A stretch of DNA of 21,579 nt, from assembly GCA_035325905.1 (NCBI GenBank), contig DAOKYY010000065.1:1-21579 (forward strand), given 5' to 3'. Positions 1 to 6,919 of the stretch are shown here, in pieces (positions within the stretch are counted from its first letter, which is position 1; every line of letters starts with the position of its first letter). This DNA is from DYGX01 sp035325905 (GTDB lineage: Bacteria > Chloroflexota > Anaerolineae > Aggregatilineales > Aggregatilineaceae). The notes beneath the pieces were generated by a model. The model was given only the letters and a program-made list of their open reading frames with translations, was not told the DNA's origin and searched no databases. Both the position numbers and the translations under genes were made by a program.

Positions 1-82
1 ATGGCCCCACTGGCGCGCAGAGGCGCGCTTGGAGGCGCGTGTCGAGCACAGCGTCAGGGTGGTAGCAGCTGATGCCAGACGC

Positions 83-297
83 TCATGAGAACAGGTCCGT
101 AAGCCAGTGAGCGACCACCGCCGCCACGCCGGTCCGCGTCCAGCGCGGGCGGTGCACGCGCAGCGCGATTCGCGCCGGATTGAGCTTCATCGTCGGGTCT
201 GCCCAGTGGATGACGCCCAGCGGCAGAAAACCCAGCGCGAGCACCAGCGCGCACTGCAACAGCTCAACGAATTCGAGTCCTAGCAGCAACTCCCCAT
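83..297 (-). CDS. Small hypothetical membrane protein, start region out of frame
   Basis: I do not recognise this protein. The minus-strand frame ending at 83 has strongly GC-biased third codon positions from about 289 down and encodes a hydrophobic segment (LLLGLEFVELLQC...LGFLPLGVIHW) followed by a basic tail ending in LTDLFS. That looks like a one-helix membrane protein of about 70 residues. A very good ribosome site (AAGGAGG, 314-308) lies 10 bases before an ATG at 297-295. That ATG is in another frame and stops after five codons. One extra G in the GGGG run after the ATG would join it to the coding frame and give M-G-E-L-L-L. As written, translation would need the in-frame TTG at 289-287, which is 18 bases from the ribosome site. 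The gene may be broken, or the base may be a sequencing error. Confidence 0.42.
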
Positions 298-415
298 GAG
301 ACTGCTTCCTCCTTCTAGGGGGCTGGTTGGCCCCTGGCGTTCGATGGCTGGCGCGTTGTTCGCTTCGCGACGCGCCGGGCGCGCTCGTTGGCCGTCTCGG
401 AGCGGCGGCCAAAGC

Positions 416-473
416 GCCTGTGTGGGAAGCAGCCAACACCCGTCGCTCGATCCGCACAACTCCCCACACAGGC
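416..473. repeat. 11-bp perfect inverted repeat
   Basis: GCCTGTGTGGG at 416-426 is exactly complementary to CCCACACAGGC at 463-473, with 36 bases between the arms. It lies inside the gene-free stretch and has no T-run after either arm, so it does not look like an intrinsic terminator. Confidence 0.55.
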
Positions 474-715
474 ATCTGGTTGGGCGCTCGGAAAATCCTT
501 CGCGGGGGGGCCACGACCGCGCTGATCATGGACCCGCCCTCAAGCCTGTGTCCCGCTCCGGTGTTCTCTTGTTAAACAGCTTGTCAAACGTTGTGGCCCT
601 GGGTTCCCCGGCAGGCGGCGATCTGTTCCATCCCGTCGTCCAATCCCGTCGCGCGCCCGCGCCTTCCAGTACAGTCGGGCCGGTCTATTGTCACGTCTCT
701 CGGTAGGCTGCGATT

Positions 716-743
716 CGGTCGAGTGGCGCTCGCCACCCGACCG
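716..743. repeat. Strong hairpin with one internal mismatch
   Basis: CGGTCG (716-721) pairs with CGACCG (738-743), and GTGGC (723-727) pairs with GCCAC (732-736), leaving a 4-base loop and a single A/C mismatch. No T-tract follows on either strand. Function unknown. Confidence 0.5.
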
Positions 744-779
744 GACCGGGCCGGTGTCAGGTAGCAGGCGCGAGGCAAC

Positions 780-798
780 GCTTCGCGTGTGGCGAAGC
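780..798 (-). terminator. Possible weak terminator hairpin
   Basis: GCTTCGC (780-786) pairs perfectly with GCGAAGC (792-798) around a 5-base loop. It lies about 60 bases past the stop of the minus-strand gene that ends at 857. There is no clear T-run, so the terminator role is only suggested by position. Confidence 0.25.
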
Positions 799-856
799 CC
801 ACGGAGTACGGCCGCTTGAGTTCGTCCCTGGGCGTTCCATCTCGTTCCCTCGCTTC

Positions 857-1108
857 CTAACCGGATAACTCGCGGCGGGAGCCACGCGCCGCCGGGGCAA
901 TTGCCCGCAGCTCGGCGATAGTCTCCTGCGCGGTATAGACGATATCTTCCAGCCAGCCGGCCATCGCCTCCGCGTCGAGGGCCGAAGGGTCGTCGAGCGC
1001 GCCGGAGCCGAGGCCGCACACGTCGTCGTGCAGCCGGTCAAGCGCGTCGAACAGGTCCTCGAACCACGCGACAGAGTAGAGTGGATGCCTCGGTTGGCTG
1101 TGCTGCAT
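857..1108 (-). CDS. Small acidic hypothetical protein
   Basis: An 83-residue protein that I do not recognise. It is acidic in the middle (many Asp/Glu between about residues 14 and 66) and appears largely helical (EDLFDALDRLHDDV, then AMAGWLEDIVYTAQETIAEL), with a short basic tail. It has no signal peptide or membrane segment and only one Cys. GC-biased third positions support it being coding. The ATG at 1108 is preceded by AAAAGGTG about nine bases upstream, an acceptable ribosome site. It lies alone on the minus strand between hairpins. The size and composition would fit a small regulatory or phage-type protein, but nothing in the sequence identifies a role. Confidence 0.55.
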   Translation of the reverse strand: MQHSQPRHPLYSVAWFEDLFDALDRLHDDVCGLGSGALDDPSALDAEAMAGWLEDIVYTAQETIAELRAIAPAARGSRRELSG

Positions 1109-1200
1109 CGTCCAGACACCTTTTCCATACCGAATTAACTTTCAGTCGCAGCGTGTTCGGGCAGGCCGGGCGCAAGGCCCGGTGGGTGATGTGCCGTGCG

Positions 1201-1258
1201 GCTCGTCCCGAACAAACGAGCCGGGGCGTGAACCCTGGTCTCTGGTTTCACGCCCCGG
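1201..1258. terminator. Tandem hairpins, probable terminator for the HTH module
   Basis: CCGGGGCGTGAA (1221-1232) is perfectly complementary to TTCACGCCCCGG (1247-1258), a 12-bp stem that can be extended past a one-base bulge. Directly next to it, GCTCGT (1201-1206) pairs with ACGAGC (1216-1221). In the minus direction the big hairpin starts about 35 bases after the stop of the ORF ending at 1294, as expected for a terminator, although no strong T-run follows. Confidence 0.4.
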
Positions 1259-1293
1259 TGGGGTGATCAAGCGAAGCGGAGATCGCGGAAAGA

Positions 1294-1503
1294 CTAGCGC
1301 CGCGCCTCCTGCCCACGCAGGGCGTGAAACCCTATCCCGTTGTCAGCGATCCCACGGCTAACCGGCGAATCTCCGGCTGGCCGGGCATCCCCTGGGTGAT
1401 ATGCGGTTGTCTGGATGATCGGCTCCGTGCGCCAGTCAGGTAGATCGGCGTCTGGGCCGTCGAGTTCGCCACTCGCACTCGCAGCAGACGAACCGGGTAT
1501 CAT
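1294..1503 (-). CDS. Small hypothetical protein abutting the HTH gene
   Basis: A 69-residue reading frame of unknown family (begins MIPGSSAASASGELDG). Its ATG (1503-1501) directly follows the TAG stop of the HTH gene, so the two could be translationally coupled. GGAAAGG, inside the last codons of the upstream gene, is suitably placed as a ribosome site. Codon third positions are only moderately GC-biased, and the sequence is Gly/Asp/Pro/Ala-rich without clear domains, so it may be a chance open frame. In favour of a real gene are the exact junction and the strong hairpin about 35 bases after its stop. Confidence 0.35.
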   Translation of the reverse strand: MIPGSSAASASGELDGPDADLPDWRTEPIIQTTAYHPGDARPAGDSPVSRGIADNGIGFHALRGQEARR

Positions 1504-1716
1504 CTAAGCTAACCTTTCCACTTCCGTCCGGTCGAGCATCTCGAAGATGCTGGACCCTTGAATGAAGATACGGCGCACACCGGCGGGGCGGCTGGCACGC
1601 AAATGGCCCTCGTCGATTAAGCGTTTGAGCGTGCTCAGGCTGACGCCGAGGGCTGCGGCGGCCTCCTGCCGGGAGTACACGGCATTCTCGTTGATGACTT
1701 GTTTCCCGTCTGACAT
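1504..1716 (-). CDS. Excisionase-type helix-turn-helix DNA-binding protein
   Basis: A 70-residue protein made almost entirely of a MerR-like/excisionase (HTH_17-type) DNA-binding fold. Residues about 14-55 read YSRQEAAAALGVSLSTLKRL, then a wing ending in RRIFIQGSSIFEML. Members of this family bind DNA as excisionases of mobile elements or as small repressors and antitoxin-like regulators. No integrase is present in the window, so a regulatory role is as likely as excision. The ATG at 1716 has GGGAGA about 7-9 bases upstream. A near-consensus sigma-70 promoter sits just upstream (1743-1771), and a short ORF follows with no gap. Confidence 0.85.
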   Translation of the reverse strand: MSDGKQVINENAVYSRQEAAAALGVSLSTLKRLIDEGHLRASRPAGVRRIFIQGSSIFEMLDRTEVERLA

Positions 1717-1742
1717 GCCCTATTCTCCCGAAAACCATGCCG

Positions 1743-1771
1743 AGTGTAGCACGGCAGGCGGCGGCTGTCAA
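1743..1771 (-). promoter_or_regulatory. Sigma-70 promoter of the HTH gene
   Basis: On the minus strand, TTGACA (1771-1766), a 17-base spacer and TACACT (1748-1743) form a near-consensus promoter. The predicted start is near 1736, giving a leader of about 20 bases that holds the ribosome site. Confidence 0.75.
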
Positions 1772-1825
1772 GCACTGGCGGCGATTTTTACCACTTCTTT
1801 AGACCTGCAAACGGCTCACAAAGGG

Positions 1826-2704
1826 TCAGGAAGGGTCAGAACCGTCTGGGGCGCGGCCATTGATGCGCGCGTCCAGCCACGCGCCGATGTCGTTCAACAC
1901 CTGCGCCTGCTCCGGCTCGTTATGGATCTCGTGGCGCAAACCGGGATAGACGCGCACCGTCAGCTCCGGCGAGCCAGCCCGCTCGCGCACGATCTCCGCG
2001 CCCTCCGGCAGCGTGATCGGATCGTCTGCGCCGTGCAGCGCGAGGTAAGGGAGTCTCAGCTCCGGCAGGCGGCGCTCGGCTTCCTGCGCCGCGTCGAACA
2101 TCTCGACCGCCCACCCCAGACGCATCCGGCCCCAGTGCACCAGCGGATCAGCCTTGTAATCGGCGATCACCTGCGGGTCGCGGCTCAGCCCATCGAGCGC
2201 GATCGGCGCGATGACCGGGACTTGCCCGGCGAACGGCGCCAGTCGCCGCGCGAGCGCGACCACCGGCGCGGGCAGGCTCACTGGCAGGCGCAGCGCGGTT
2301 CCGGTCGTGATCAGTCCCGCCAGCTCAGATTGGTGGCGAAGCGCAAAGCGCAGCGCGATGATGGATCCCATGCTGTGGCCGTAGACGAGCAGCGGCGCGC
2401 CCGAATGCTGCATACGCACCTGCTCGAAATAGACGAGCAAATCGTTGGTGTACTCGTCGAAGCGCCGGATAAAGACCCGGCGGCCCGCCGAGCGCCCGTG
2501 GCCCCGGTGATCGAGCGCGTGGACCGCATATCCGCGCCGGACCAGGTGCGCGGCGACGTGCTGGTAGCGCCCGCTGTGCTCGCCGACGCCATGCGCTAGC
2601 AGCACGACGGCGCGCGGCGCGCGCTCCGGCTGCCACGCCTGCGCGAACAGGGTCAGCCCATCCGGCGCGCTGAATGTGCTTGTACTGTGCTGCACTCGAA
2701 CCAT
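1826..2704 (-). CDS. Alpha/beta hydrolase, monoacylglycerol lipase-like
   Basis: A serine hydrolase of the lysophospholipase/monoacylglycerol lipase group (Hydrolase_4 type), expected to cleave ester bonds of lipids in the cytoplasm. Counting from the ATG at 2704, the oxyanion-hole segment LLAHGVGEHSGRY is near residues 36-47, DHRGHGRSAG follows, and the nucleophile elbow YGHSMGS places the catalytic Ser at about 111. The acid lies in HGADDPITLPEG and the His in GLRHEIHNEP near the end. There is no signal peptide. The start is uncertain: the frame is open to a GTG at 2764, AGAGG touches the ATG at 2704, and the same AGAGG is better spaced for the GTG at 2695. The gene diverges from the TlpA-like gene. 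A tandem 10-base repeat (1821-1840) spans the stop codon. The true substrate cannot be told from sequence. Confidence 0.88.
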   Translation of the reverse strand: MVRVQHSTSTFSAPDGLTLFAQAWQPERAPRAVVLLAHGVGEHSGRYQHVAAHLVRRGYAVHALDHRGHGRSAGRRVFIRRFDEYTNDLLVYFEQVRMQHSGAPLLVYGHSMGSIIALRFALRHQSELAGLITTGTALRLPVSLPAPVVALARRLAPFAGQVPVIAPIALDGLSRDPQVIADYKADPLVHWGRMRLGWAVEMFDAAQEAERRLPELRLPYLALHGADDPITLPEGAEIVRERAGSPELTVRVYPGLRHEIHNEPEQAQVLNDIGAWLDARINGRAPDGSDPS

Positions 2705-2794
2705 CCTCTGTGATGAAAGTAACGCTCTTGTGGAATTATCGGCGGGGGGCGCGTTCGCCGCCACCGGACGCGCTGCCCGCTGGCGGCGCGGACG

Positions 2795-2803
2795 TGGTAC
2801 ACT
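2795..2803 (+). promoter_or_regulatory. Extended -10 promoter for the TlpA-PPC gene
   Basis: TGG followed by TACACT (2798-2803) is an extended -10 element. No convincing -35 lies 17 bases upstream. The predicted start is near 2810, about 50 bases before the chosen ATG. Confidence 0.45.
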
Positions 2804-2859
2804 GGGGGCGTTCGCCCGCGTCGTTTGCGGAACAGATTTCGGAATGGAGCGACCCGTCT

Positions 2860-4251
2860 ATGCGGCCTTCGTATCGGTCTCCTTCTCTGCCCCTTTCGCT
2901 GGCTCCGCGCCTGCTCGCCGCGCTGCTGGCGCTGGCATTTGGACTCACAATCGCGCGCCCGGCTGCCGCGCAGGATTCGCCCGCCGCCGAGGTCGAGGCG
3001 CTGGCCTTGCGCGCGCACCTGCAAAACCTGCGCACCGGCAGCCGCACGCTGTGGATCGGCGGGTCGCTGGGCAAGCCCGGCTCGCCGCCGCTGTCGGCGC
3101 TCGGCGACCGGTTCGAGCCGTTCGTGCTGCCCGCGCTCGGCCCCTCGGACGAATTCAACGCGCTCCAGATGGATCGCCCGGCCCTGCTCAATTTCTGGGC
3201 GTCGTGGTGCCCGCCCTGCCAGGTCGAGTTCCCGCACCTGGCCGAGATCGCGCTGGAGCCGGACGCGCACGCGCTCGACGTGGTGTTCGTGAACGTCTCC
3301 GATACAGAAGCGGACGCGCTCGATTTTCTGCGTGATCAGCCGCCGGGGCTGCGCACCGTGAGCGACTCGGCCGACCGGCTGTCGCGGCGCGCGCTGGTCT
3401 TCAGCCTGCCGACCAGCTTGCTGATGGACGTGGACGGGACCGTCCTCGCCGTGCATATCGGGGTCGTCACGCCGACCGTTTCAGCGTTTCTGGACGCGGT
3501 CGCGGCGCACCCCGGCGCAGGCTGGTTCGACCCGGCGGCCTACGGCGATCTTGCGCCAAGCGCCGATCTGCTGCCGGTCGATGCGGCCAGCGCGCGCGTG
3601 CTCGCGCTGGGCGAGCGGGCGCTTGGCGCGCTGAGCGACGACGATTTTCAGCATGTCTACCGCTTCGAGGGCCGCGCCGGGCAGCGCGTCCTCGTCGAGC
3701 TGACCGCTGACTCGCTCACGCTGGACCCGTATCTCGTCCTGATGACCGCCGAAGGCGAGCGGCTGGCCGAAGACGACGACTCCGGCCCCGGCGACGACTC
3801 CCTGATTGAGGCGACGCTTCCCGCGGACGGGACGTACCTCGTCGTGGCGACGCGCTTCCTTGAAGGCGAGGGGTTTTCGAGCGGCGATTACCGGCTGGTG
3901 GTGCGCGATGCATCGCAGGCTACGCGCGACGGGATGATCGCCTATGGGACGGTGCTCAAGGGGCGAGTCAGCGGCGTAAACCCGCGCGAGCTGTACGCGT
4001 TTGAGGGCGCGGCAGGCGACGTGATCACGCTGCGCGTCACGCACGCGCCGGGCGATGTGGCGCTCCAGATCGAGCTGAAGGGGCCGGACCAGCGGCGGCT
4101 GGCGATCAGCGCGCCCTCGCAAGACGGCGCGGCAACCCTGGCCGGATTCAGCTTGCCCGCTGATGGCACCTACCGCGTCACAGTGCAGCGCCCGCGCAGC
4201 CACGACACGAAGAACCTCGACTATGAGCTGACCCTGAGCGCCGCCGGATAA
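2860..4251 (+). CDS. Secreted TlpA-like thioredoxin fused to two PPC-like domains
   Basis: A 463-residue exported protein. Residues 1-37 form a signal peptide (basic start, LLAALLALAFGLT core, AAAQ cleavage region). A TlpA/ResA-type thioredoxin domain follows, with active site NFWASWCPPC (Cys117 and Cys120). Two beta-rich repeats resembling bacterial pre-peptidase C-terminal (PPC) domains then begin near residues 267 (YRFEGRAGQR) and 379 (YAFEGAAGD), each with LPADGTY. The thioredoxin part probably exchanges disulfides outside the membrane, while PPC modules usually aid secretion or surface interaction. The ATG at 2860 was chosen because it gives an intact signal peptide and has GGAG 11 bases upstream; the frame is open to 2674. 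It lies 4 kb before the ccm genes and may serve cytochrome or envelope redox folding, but that link is inferred. Confidence 0.85.
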   Translation: MRPSYRSPSLPLSLAPRLLAALLALAFGLTIARPAAAQDSPAAEVEALALRAHLQNLRTGSRTLWIGGSLGKPGSPPLSALGDRFEPFVLPALGPSDEFNALQMDRPALLNFWASWCPPCQVEFPHLAEIALEPDAHALDVVFVNVSDTEADALDFLRDQPPGLRTVSDSADRLSRRALVFSLPTSLLMDVDGTVLAVHIGVVTPTVSAFLDAVAAHPGAGWFDPAAYGDLAPSADLLPVDAASARVLALGERALGALSDDDFQHVYRFEGRAGQRVLVELTADSLTLDPYLVLMTAEGERLAEDDDSGPGDDSLIEATLPADGTYLVVATRFLEGEGFSSGDYRLVVRDASQATRDGMIAYGTVLKGRVSGVNPRELYAFEGAAGDVITLRVTHAPGDVALQIELKGPDQRRLAISAPSQDGAATLAGFSLPADGTYRVTVQRPRSHDTKNLDYELTLSAAG

Positions 4252-4345
4252 TTAAGGTGGCGCTTTGGGCGCGGGCGTGTGGCAGGCGCAAAACAAAGTG
4301 GTAATTGGCAGCCAAAAATGGTGCGCCACACTCTGTGAAAAAAGA

Positions 4346-4351
4346 TATAAT
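4346..4351 (+). promoter_or_regulatory. -10 box of the HNH gene promoter
   Basis: A consensus TATAAT lies 57 bases before the HNH start codon, in an A/T-rich patch that stands out from the GC-rich surroundings. The -35 region (around 4322-4328) matches poorly. Confidence 0.55.
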
Positions 4352-4407
4352 TAGAGGCAGCCGCAGCCTCACACCCGGTTTGTACGAGTAGTTGCAGGAT
4401 TGCACCG

Positions 4408-4950
4408 ATGGTTGAAGGGCACGTTCTTCTACTTAACGGCGGCACGTGGGAACCGCTGACCGTTATCAGTATCCCCCGCGCGATCAATTTGCTTCTCGGC
4501 GGCAAAGCGATCATGGTCGAGGAAACGGGGCGCTTCCTGCGCACCGTGCGCTCGGTCTTCCCCGTTCCTTCCGTGATCGCGCTGCGCCACTTTATTAACG
4601 TCCCGCGCCGTCATGCGCATTGGAGCCGTCAGGGCGTGCTCGCCCGCGATCGTTACACCTGCGTCTACTGCGGCGCGACCGTCGGCGACCTGGTGCGTGG
4701 CCGGACGCTGGCCCGCCGCGATCTGACGGTTGACCATATCCTGCCGCTCTCACGCGGGGGCAAAAACACCTGGTCGAACACGGCCTGCGCGTGCTTCGCC
4801 TGCAACCACCGCAAAGGCAACCGCCTGCCGGGCGAGGCCGGTCTGCGGATGCTGTGGGAGCCGAAGACGCCGCGCACCACCTATCTGGTGCTGGAAATGG
4901 GCAGCGGGCCGGACTCGTGGAAACGCTACATCGAGATCGGCGGCGTCTAG
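4408..4950 (+). CDS. HNH endonuclease family protein
   Basis: A 180-residue HNH nuclease of the stand-alone McrA-like type. The zinc/nuclease core is complete: CVYC (Cys85, Cys88), LTVDHILPLSRGG with Asp109-His110, Asn124 in TWSNTACACF, and a second Cys pair (Cys129, Cys132) followed by NHRKGNR. The N-terminal 75 residues (VLLLNGGTWEPLTVISIPRA) are the typical leading domain of this subfamily, so the protein appears full length. These proteins are often chromosomal and not linked to a phage or restriction system, and their targets are mostly unknown. AGGA sits eight bases before the ATG and a TATAAT box lies upstream. The gene converges on the NifX-like gene across a shared hairpin terminator. 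Confidence 0.9.
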   Translation: MVEGHVLLLNGGTWEPLTVISIPRAINLLLGGKAIMVEETGRFLRTVRSVFPVPSVIALRHFINVPRRHAHWSRQGVLARDRYTCVYCGATVGDLVRGRTLARRDLTVDHILPLSRGGKNTWSNTACACFACNHRKGNRLPGEAGLRMLWEPKTPRTTYLVLEMGSGPDSWKRYIEIGGV

Positions 4951-4977
4951 CCCGCTCGCTGGCCGCGCTGAAAACGC

Positions 4978-5008
4978 AATCGCCACGCCCTCACGACGTG
5001 GCGATTTT
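4978..5008. terminator. Hairpin terminator between convergent genes
   Basis: AATCGCCACG (4978-4987) pairs perfectly with CGTGGCGATT (4997-5006) and is followed by TTTT on the plus strand. It ends the HNH transcript. On the minus strand it lies 32 bases past the NifX-like stop and may act both ways. Confidence 0.75.
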
Positions 5009-5039
5009 GGGTGCCGGTCCAGGTGCGTTGGGGCCGCGC

Positions 5040-5447
5040 TTAGTGATGGTGGATGCGGCGCGGATCGCTGCGTAGCGTGCCGCTCTGGTAGGCGGCGAGC
5101 GCCTCGTCCACCGTCTTCTCGCCGACCAGGTAGACGCGCATCCCCAGTTCTTCGGCGTGAGCGATCACCGGGCTGCCCGCGCCGCGCACGATCAGCACGT
5201 CGCAGTCCGCCAGCGCGCGGAACTTCTCGCCGTGATCGTGCTGGTGGTGCGCGTGATCGTGCGCGTGCGAGTGCTCGTCCGCGTGATCGTGCAAGTGGAC
5301 CGCGCCGGGGCGCTCTTTGACGCGCTCCTCGCGGGCCACTTCGCGCCCGTCTTCAAGAGTCACCACGACGACGAGCGGCGCGCGCCCGAAATGGGCGCTG
5401 ATCGTCGCGCTGTCGTCGCACACAAACGCTAGTCTTTCCGTTGCCAT
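5040..5447 (-). CDS. NifX/NifB-type cofactor-binding domain protein with His-rich insertion
   Basis: A 135-residue protein of the dinitrogenase iron-molybdenum cofactor biosynthesis fold (NifX/NafY/NifB C-terminal type). The N-terminal part reads LAFVCDDSATISAHFGRAP, and the C-terminal half has ADCDVLIVRGAGSP and LGMRVYLV. Between the two halves, residues 51-72 contain 11 histidines mixed with Asp/Glu, and the protein ends in HHH. This family binds metal clusters, and the His-rich loop suggests binding of soft divalent metals such as Ni, Zn or Co. No nitrogenase genes are nearby, so a nitrogenase role is not supported. The ATG at 5447 has AAGGA nine bases upstream, and a weak TAGAAT (5482-5477) could be its -10 box. 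It is transcribed away from the two-heme cytochrome gene. Confidence 0.82.
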   Translation of the reverse strand: MATERLAFVCDDSATISAHFGRAPLVVVVTLEDGREVAREERVKERPGAVHLHDHADEHSHAHDHAHHQHDHGEKFRALADCDVLIVRGAGSPVIAHAEELGMRVYLVGEKTVDEALAAYQSGTLRSDPRRIHHH

Positions 5448-5510
5448 GCCAGACCATCCTTAGCTGTTACTGTCTGATTCTACTGTGGCAGGCGGGAGCG
5501 AGACGCCCGG

Positions 5511-5540
5511 TTAGTCCCACGCTGCCGTGTGGAGTATAAT
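5511..5540 (+). promoter_or_regulatory. Promoter of the two-heme cytochrome gene
   Basis: A consensus TATAAT (5535-5540) with a weak TTAGTC (5511-5516) 18 bases upstream. The start would be near 5547, giving a short leader that contains the near-perfect ribosome site AGGAGGTGAT (5561-5570). Confidence 0.6.
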
Positions 5541-5572
5541 ACCTCGCGGGCGGGCCAAACAGGAGGTGATGG

Positions 5573-6424
5573 ATGAAACACGGGCTTCCCTTCTGGGCGA
5601 TCATGCTGGCGCGAGTCTTCCCGGCGCTGGCGCTAGCCCTGATTGGCGCGGCGATTCCGGCGCTGGCGCAAGAAGGCGGCGACCAGGCGGCCCGCTATGG
5701 CGCCGCGATCTACGCGGAGTTCTGCCAGGCGTGCCACGGGCCGCGCGGCGAGGCGATCGCCGGGGGTCCGGCCTTCCAGGCGATTGAGTTCGACGCCGCG
5801 ACGGCGCGCGACGTGATCGCCCAGGGGCGCGACTCCGACCCCGACGACGGCGCGGCGATGCCGGGCTACGCGCAAACGGCGGGTGGCCCGCTGAGCGAGG
5901 CGCGGCTTGATCAGGTGATCGCCTACATGGCGACCTGGGCAACCGGCGACGTGCCGCCGCTGCCCGCGCCGAATCTGCACCCCACGATCGAGCAGGTCCC
6001 CGACTATTTCGGCGATGTCCAGCACGGGGCGGAGCTGTACGCCACGTCCTGCTATGGCTGTCACGGGGCGGAAGGGCGCGGACGCGTCCCGCCGAGTTTC
6101 CCCGGCTTCGTGTATAACCGCGAGACGTTCCGCCAGGTGGTCAGCGCGGGCGCCGGCGGCCCGGCTATGCCCGGCTTCGGCGTCGAATCAGGCGGCCCGC
6201 TGAGCGAGCGCGACCTGGAAGACCTCGAAACCTACGTCGCGTCCTGGGGCGTCGAGCCGCCGGAGGCTGCGCCCAGCCCCGAAGGGTGGAGCACCTTTCT
6301 GGTGATCCTCGGCGTGCTGGCGGTGCTGGCCGTTGGCGGGTACTATGGTGGCGGCTTCTCGCTGGCCGGTGCGCCGGACGGCGACGGCGACAACGCGGCG
6401 GATGACGCCGGGGAGCAGCCGTAG
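5573..6424 (+). CDS. Membrane-anchored two-heme cytochrome c
   Basis: A 283-residue exported electron carrier. Residues 1-32 are a signal peptide ending in ALA. Two class I cytochrome c domains follow, with haem sites CQACH (51-55) and CYGCH (160-164). Likely distal ligands are Met96 (AMPGY) and Met199 (AMPGF). Residues about 240-260 (STFLVILGVLAVLAVGGYY) form a C-terminal membrane anchor, followed by a short acidic Gly/Asp tail. It is a likely client of the ccm machinery starting about 600 bases downstream. The start is secure because AGGAGGTGAT lies two bases before the ATG. Its redox partner is not evident. A GNAT gene follows after three bases, suggesting co-transcription. Confidence 0.9.
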   Translation: MKHGLPFWAIMLARVFPALALALIGAAIPALAQEGGDQAARYGAAIYAEFCQACHGPRGEAIAGGPAFQAIEFDAATARDVIAQGRDSDPDDGAAMPGYAQTAGGPLSEARLDQVIAYMATWATGDVPPLPAPNLHPTIEQVPDYFGDVQHGAELYATSCYGCHGAEGRGRVPPSFPGFVYNRETFRQVVSAGAGGPAMPGFGVESGGPLSERDLEDLETYVASWGVEPPEAAPSPEGWSTFLVILGVLAVLAVGGYYGGGFSLAGAPDGDGDNAADDAGEQP

Positions 6425-6427
6425 CGC

Positions 6428-6919
6428 GTGGCCGGGCAGGTGATTGTCCGCCCGATGACGGACGAAGACCGCGCCTGGGCGCACGCTCTGATCGACCGCG
6501 AGTGGGGCGGGCTGGCGATGGTCACGCGCGGGGCGCTGCACGACATGCGGGTGTTGCCGGGTGTGGTGGCGTGGCACGAGGGCGCGCGGGTTGGGCTGGC
6601 AACCTACCGGCTGGACGGCGCGGAATGCGAGGTGATGTCGCTGAACAGCCTGGTCGAAGGCGCCGGAATCGGGACGGCGCTGCTGGAGGCGGTCGCGGAG
6701 GTATCCCGCGCGGCGGGCTGCCGGCGCGTGTTCCTGATCACGACCAACGATAACACGCCCGCGCTGCGCTTTTACCAGCGGCGCGGCTTCCGGCTGGTGG
6801 CGCTGCGGCCCGGCGCGATCGACGCGGCGCGACGGCTGAAGCCGGGCATCCCGGCGGTCGGGCTGGACGGGATCCCGCTGCGCGATGAGATCGAGCTGGA
6901 GCGAGCACTCGATGAGTGA
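6428..6919 (+). CDS. GNAT family N-acetyltransferase
   Basis: A 163-residue cytoplasmic acetyltransferase of the GNAT fold. Motif A, the acetyl-CoA site, is recognisable in NSLVEGAGIGTALLEAVAEV, followed by CRRVFLITTNDNTPALRFYQRRGFRL, the classic last strand and helix of the family. The substrate is unknown. It starts with GTG three bases after the stop of the cytochrome gene and uses GGAG in that gene's end as ribosome site, so the two are probably co-transcribed. Its length is normal for the family. The pairing with a cytochrome has no obvious functional reason. Confidence 0.88.
   Translation: MAGQVIVRPMTDEDRAWAHALIDREWGGLAMVTRGALHDMRVLPGVVAWHEGARVGLATYRLDGAECEVMSLNSLVEGAGIGTALLEAVAEVSRAAGCRRVFLITTNDNTPALRFYQRRGFRLVALRPGAIDAARRLKPGIPAVGLDGIPLRDEIELERALDE

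Larger units (their letters stand above)
298..856. other. Region without a convincing gene
   Basis: About 560 bases in which no reading frame shows convincing coding character: the open frames are rich in Arg, Ser and Pro and match no family I know. The stretch holds the ribosome site for the small minus-strand gene (314-308) and three inverted repeats, at 416-473, 716-743 and 780-798. It could be decayed sequence, a long leader, or an unrecognised structured RNA. Confidence 0.5.

Noticed and set aside
2..88. Short plus-strand frame that could be the end of a gene starting before the window
   Set aside because: Only 28 codons with weak codon bias, and its stop overlaps the end of the minus-strand gene. 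Nothing identifies it.
559..587. Perfect TTGACA on the minus strand (587-582) as a promoter
   Set aside because: No -10-like sequence at 16-18 bases spacing (ACACCG there), and no gene follows closely.
1821..1840. Tandem 10-base repeat (AAGGGTCAGG, AAGGGTCAGA) at the hydrolase stop
   Set aside because: Only two copies with one mismatch; too short to suggest a repeat array or regulatory site.
5237..5310. Repetitive plus-strand GTGCGCGTGATCGT-like sequence as a DNA repeat array
   Set aside because: It is the complement of the His/Asp codons in the NifX-like protein, so the coding explanation is enough.
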